64,000 bases of DNA from the NCBI GenBank assembly GCA_030602265.1, contig JAUWAB010000002.1:62001-126000 (forward strand), in the 5' to 3' direction. The position numbers and the translations under genes are program-made. Positions 61,468 to 64,000 of this stretch are shown in pieces (positions within the stretch are counted from its first letter, which is position 1; each line of letters opens with the position of its first letter). The notes under the pieces are model-generated. The model did not search any database and was not told where the DNA came from. It saw only the letters and a program-made list of their open reading frames with translations. Origin of the DNA: Prolixibacteraceae bacterium (GTDB lineage Bacteria > Bacteroidota > Bacteroidia > Bacteroidales > Prolixibacteraceae).

Positions 61468-62349
61468 TCAGGAAAGTTTTTGCAGTTCTTCAATAATCAT
61501 TCTTTGGGTAAGGTCATTGGCAGGCACCAAAGGCAACCTGAGTACGTTCTCGATTACGCCGAAATGGTGGAGCATGGTCTTAACGCCCGCCGGGTTACCG
61601 TCCTGGAACTGAAGCCTGAACAGTTCGATCAGTTCGTAGTGCACCTTCCTGGCTTCAGCAAAATCGCCTTTAAGCCCATGATGGATCAGCGCGCTGAGTT
61701 TTGCCGGCAGGGCATTGGCGATCACGGAAATGATCCCCTCGCCGCCGATCGACATGATGGTAATGGCCAAAACATCATCTCCGGAAATTACTTTGAAATG
61801 GGGCGGTGTATATTTGGCGATCCGGGTGATCTGGGAATGCGTCCCGGAGGCTTCTTTTACAGCTACAATCTTGTCGGAGGCTTCCGCCAGCCGGATAACC
61901 GTTTCGGCTTCCATGTTGATACCGGTGCGGGTCGGGACATTATATAAGATGATGGGCACCGGTGTATGCGCGGCCAGCTCCATATAATGTCTGTAAAGCC
62001 CTTCCTGATTGGGTTTATTGTAATAAGGGGTAACAATCAGGAATCCGCTGACCCCGGTGCTGTCGAACGATTCCATTTTTTTGATCATGGCACGGGTATC
62101 GTTGCCGCCCATTCCAACCACAACCGGAATTCTTCCGGCAGCCCTTTGCTTTATGTAAGCAACCACTTCGGTCTTTTCCTCTTCAGAAAGCGTGGAGGTC
62201 TCAGCGGTAGTGCCAAGGGCAACCAGGAAATCCATGCCACCTGAAATCTGGTTGTCGACCAGTCTGCCCAATGCATCGAAATCGACATCAAAATTCTTCT
62301 TGAAAGGGGTGATAAGCGCCACTCCGGCACCGGTAAAATCAAAACTCAT
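61468..62349 (-). CDS. dapA: 4-hydroxy-tetrahydrodipicolinate synthase
   Basis: The 293-residue TIM-barrel aldolase condenses pyruvate with aspartate semialdehyde at the branch to lysine and meso-diaminopimelate. It has GTTAETSTL near the N-terminus, the active-site Tyr in LYNVPTRTG, and the Schiff-base Lys in IVAVKEASG. Start codon overlaps the DUF6913 stop (ATGA at 62346-62349). It relates to the active aspartate kinase at 10480, which supplies its precursor. Confidence 0.95.
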   Translation of the reverse strand: MSFDFTGAGVALITPFKKNFDVDFDALGRLVDNQISGGMDFLVALGTTAETSTLSEEEKTEVVAYIKQRAAGRIPVVVGMGGNDTRAMIKKMESFDSTGVSGFLIVTPYYNKPNQEGLYRHYMELAAHTPVPIILYNVPTRTGINMEAETVIRLAEASDKIVAVKEASGTHSQITRIAKYTPPHFKVISGDDVLAITIMSIGGEGIISVIANALPAKLSALIHHGLKGDFAEARKVHYELIELFRLQFQDGNPAGVKTMLHHFGVIENVLRLPLVPANDLTQRMIIEELQKLS

Positions 62350-62858
62350 AGATTCGTGTTTTTATTAAGCTGTTTCAGATAAAATATTTGTTGTTCTGCA
62401 AGATACAGTGCGTCGGGCTTTTTAGATACATCTACCGATATATCCAGGAAACCCAGTTTGTCGCGGTCCCATCCGATTTTGAGCGATGCAGCTGAAAGTG
62501 CCGTGATCACCTCAAAGGCAAAATTCGGGACTACGGAAATGTTCAGAAGGATGTCGAAATCGGCACTTATGAACGTATCAATATTCCCGCCCTGCGGAAA
62601 CCCAAGCCAGTTGAGGTCTTTTGACGAGAACCTGCTGCTGTCCTGGTTAGCCTTGTCGTTGGTGAAACAGAGATTTCTAACGATCACCTTATGTTCCCGG
62701 AATATCTCCTGAAGATAAGTAAAGGCCTTTCCATCCTCTTCACACCACAATACCCCCACCTTCTGAATAGTATCCAGAGTGCAGAGCCGGACCGTTCGTT
62801 TTACAGCTGATGAACGGTTCCGGAGCAGATTATGCCGGTATCTGTTAAGTAAATTCAT
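62346..62858 (-). CDS. DUF6913 family protein
   Basis: The 170-residue cytosolic protein is of the family usually found next to dapA in Bacteroidota. It has VGVLWCEEDGKAFTYLQEIF and ADFDILLNISVVPNFAFEVI. Function is unknown. It overlaps the dapA start by four bases, which ties its expression to lysine/diaminopimelate synthesis. Confidence 0.88.
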   Translation of the reverse strand: MNLLNRYRHNLLRNRSSAVKRTVRLCTLDTIQKVGVLWCEEDGKAFTYLQEIFREHKVIVRNLCFTNDKANQDSSRFSSKDLNWLGFPQGGNIDTFISADFDILLNISVVPNFAFEVITALSAASLKIGWDRDKLGFLDISVDVSKKPDALYLAEQQIFYLKQLNKNTNL

Positions 62859-63023
62859 CTGAGAGCAAAAATAATAAAAGAATCATTCATACTGACTTCA
62901 GGAAAACCGGAGGTCGCGCTTAAGTGATTTGTTGCTGATTTGTTTACAAAGAAACAGGCAGGCATGATCCTGATTTTGTAATCCGGTGATTAATTATCTA
63001 CTTTGTGGTCTGAAATCATCCGG

Positions 63024-64000
63024 ATGAAAGATTTTACCTCGGGGAATGTTACCCGGCAGATTTTGATTTTCAGCTGGCCAATGGTGTTGGGAAGTCTTGT
63101 GCAAAACCTGTACAACGTAGTAGACAGTGTTATTGTCGGCCGGTTTTTGGGGAAAGAAGCCCTGGCAGCTGTTGGCGCCTCCTTCCCGGTTATTTTTACG
63201 CTGGTTTCTCTGGTGATCGGGATCGGTAGTGGTGCATCGACGGTAGTTTCGCAGTATTTTGGGGCGAAAGACATGAAGAGCGTTGCAAAAACCATCGACA
63301 CCATATTTATATTTTTCTTTTTTGCGTCGCTGATCGTATCTGTTACAGGGATAACCTTTTCCGGAGGAATATTCAGGCTGATGGGATTGCCCGATGAATT
63401 GATCCCTGGTGCAAAATCCTATATGAACGTATATTTGGGCGGCATGTTCCTGTTGTTCGGGGTGAATGGAATCGGGTCGGTTCTCAGGGGCATCGGAGAT
63501 TCCAGGACTCCCCTGGTGATCATAACCGCCGCTGCAGTCCTGAACACCCTACTGGATCTCCTTTTTGTGCTGGTCTTTGGATGGGGGATTGCTGCCGTTG
63601 CCTGGGCGACCATCATTTCTCACGGTATTGCCTTTATTGGAACAGTTGCCTACCTCAACCTGAAGCACCCGATCATACGGTTTTCCATACTCCGGATCCG
63701 GTTTACCCCTGAAATCTTCAGGGCTTGTGTGAGGATCGGACTGCCTACCGGATTTCAGCAGTCGTTCGTTTCGTTGGGTATGTTAGCCGTGATGGGCATT
63801 GTCAGTTCGTTCGGTACCAGTGCAGTAGCTGCCTACACTGCCGCCCTCAGGATAGATTCTTTTGCCAAGATGCCTTCGTTTGCGTTTTCTTCGGCTCTGT
63901 CGGCGTTTACGGGCCAGAATATCGGTGCCCGTAACCAGTTGAGGGTGAAAGCAGGAATGCGGTCGACACTAATTATTTCGGCAGGCTACAGTATCTTCAT
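63024..64000 (+). CDS. MATE family efflux transporter (3' end missing)
   Basis: The frame is open from ATG 63024 to the window end (325 codons seen). It begins with DFTSGNVTRQILIFSWPMVL, followed by the MATE blocks QNLYNVVDSVIVGRFLG and GSGASTVVSQYFGAK. The hydrophobic segments fit the first eight or nine helices of a 12-helix cation/drug antiporter. It is the DinF/NorM-like group. A -7-like TACTTTG lies at about 62999-63005. The C-terminal part is outside the window. Confidence 0.92.
   Translation, partial: MKDFTSGNVTRQILIFSWPMVLGSLVQNLYNVVDSVIVGRFLGKEALAAVGASFPVIFTLVSLVIGIGSGASTVVSQYFGAKDMKSVAKTIDTIFIFFFFASLIVSVTGITFSGGIFRLMGLPDELIPGAKSYMNVYLGGMFLLFGVNGIGSVLRGIGDSRTPLVIITAAAVLNTLLDLLFVLVFGWGIAAVAWATIISHGIAFIGTVAYLNLKHPIIRFSILRIRFTPEIFRACVRIGLPTGFQQSFVSLGMLAVMGIVSSFGTSAVAAYTAALRIDSFAKMPSFAFSSALSAFTGQNIGARNQLRVKAGMRSTLIISAGYSIF

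Overview
The window is chromosomal DNA of a member of the Bacteroidota, most likely class Bacteroidia (Bacteroidales/Marinilabiliales-like; the genus cannot be fixed from sequence alone). The evidence is a SusC/SusD pair with FecR and an ECF sigma factor, a three-gene fumarate reductase/succinate dehydrogenase operon with a single cytochrome b subunit, NspC, a DUF6913-dapA pair, repeated -7 elements of the Bacteroidota type (TAnnTTTG, sometimes with TTG/TTTG 18-19 bases upstream), and near absence of Shine-Dalgarno sites (Hsp20 is the exception). Gene density is high. I saw no tRNA, rRNA, insertion sequence, prophage or CRISPR array.

Layout. 1-7.1 kb: metallopeptidase fragment, dGTPase, pseudouridine synthase with an Arg/Gly-rich repeat tail, ECF sigma factor plus membrane partner, GlmM, and a queuosine-precursor transporter behind a likely preQ1-I riboswitch. 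7.1-19.6 kb: S9 peptidase, aldo/keto reductase, an active aspartate kinase, HlyD-type adaptor, lipoprotein, class II aldolase, the frd/sdh operon, zinc-ribbon protein, GNAT. 19.7-25 kb: a polyol/sugar-acid cluster (alcohol dehydrogenase, Gfo/Idh oxidoreductase, GntP permease) and, divergently, a corrinoid protein with a homocysteine methyltransferase. 25-34.2 kb: a compact polysaccharide utilisation locus (ECF sigma, FecR, SusC, SusD, and a phosphoesterase-GH16 fusion). 34.3-43.2 kb: glycosyltransferase, MurB, a methionine operon (leader, degenerate aspartokinase, MetY, MetA), ElbB, TatD, TcdA, SUI1. 43.2-58.5 kb: GH43-like lipoprotein, trmD cluster, Hsp20, a beta-lactamase-fold protein lacking its catalytic residues, M48 protease, YdcF, a kinase-RapZ fusion, a 40-residue Cys protein missed by ORF length cut-offs, YebC, a YCII protein, a TIM-barrel protein, an isoprenoid-synthase-like protein, and a second large S9 peptidase. 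58.6-64 kb: Gfo/Idh oxidoreductase, beta-barrel protein, a DUF6913-dapA-nspC operon, and a MATE transporter cut by the window end.

The most interesting part is 36.6-40.6 kb. A strong promoter is followed by about 255 bases of structured leader holding a 29-codon ORF that ends Asn-Met-Gly-Met-Gln-stop, with its stop codon forming the base of a hairpin. The first gene is an aspartokinase homologue that has lost its ATP and aspartate motifs but keeps both ACT domains. MetY and an acetyl-CoA-type MetA (Glu111) follow, and MetA has its own -7 element and a 5'-terminal hairpin. Together these look like a methionine-pathway control unit made of an RNA leader and a pseudo-enzyme sensor. That reading is inference. 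Second is the phosphoesterase-GH16 fusion, which suggests a phosphate-bearing beta-glucan as substrate.
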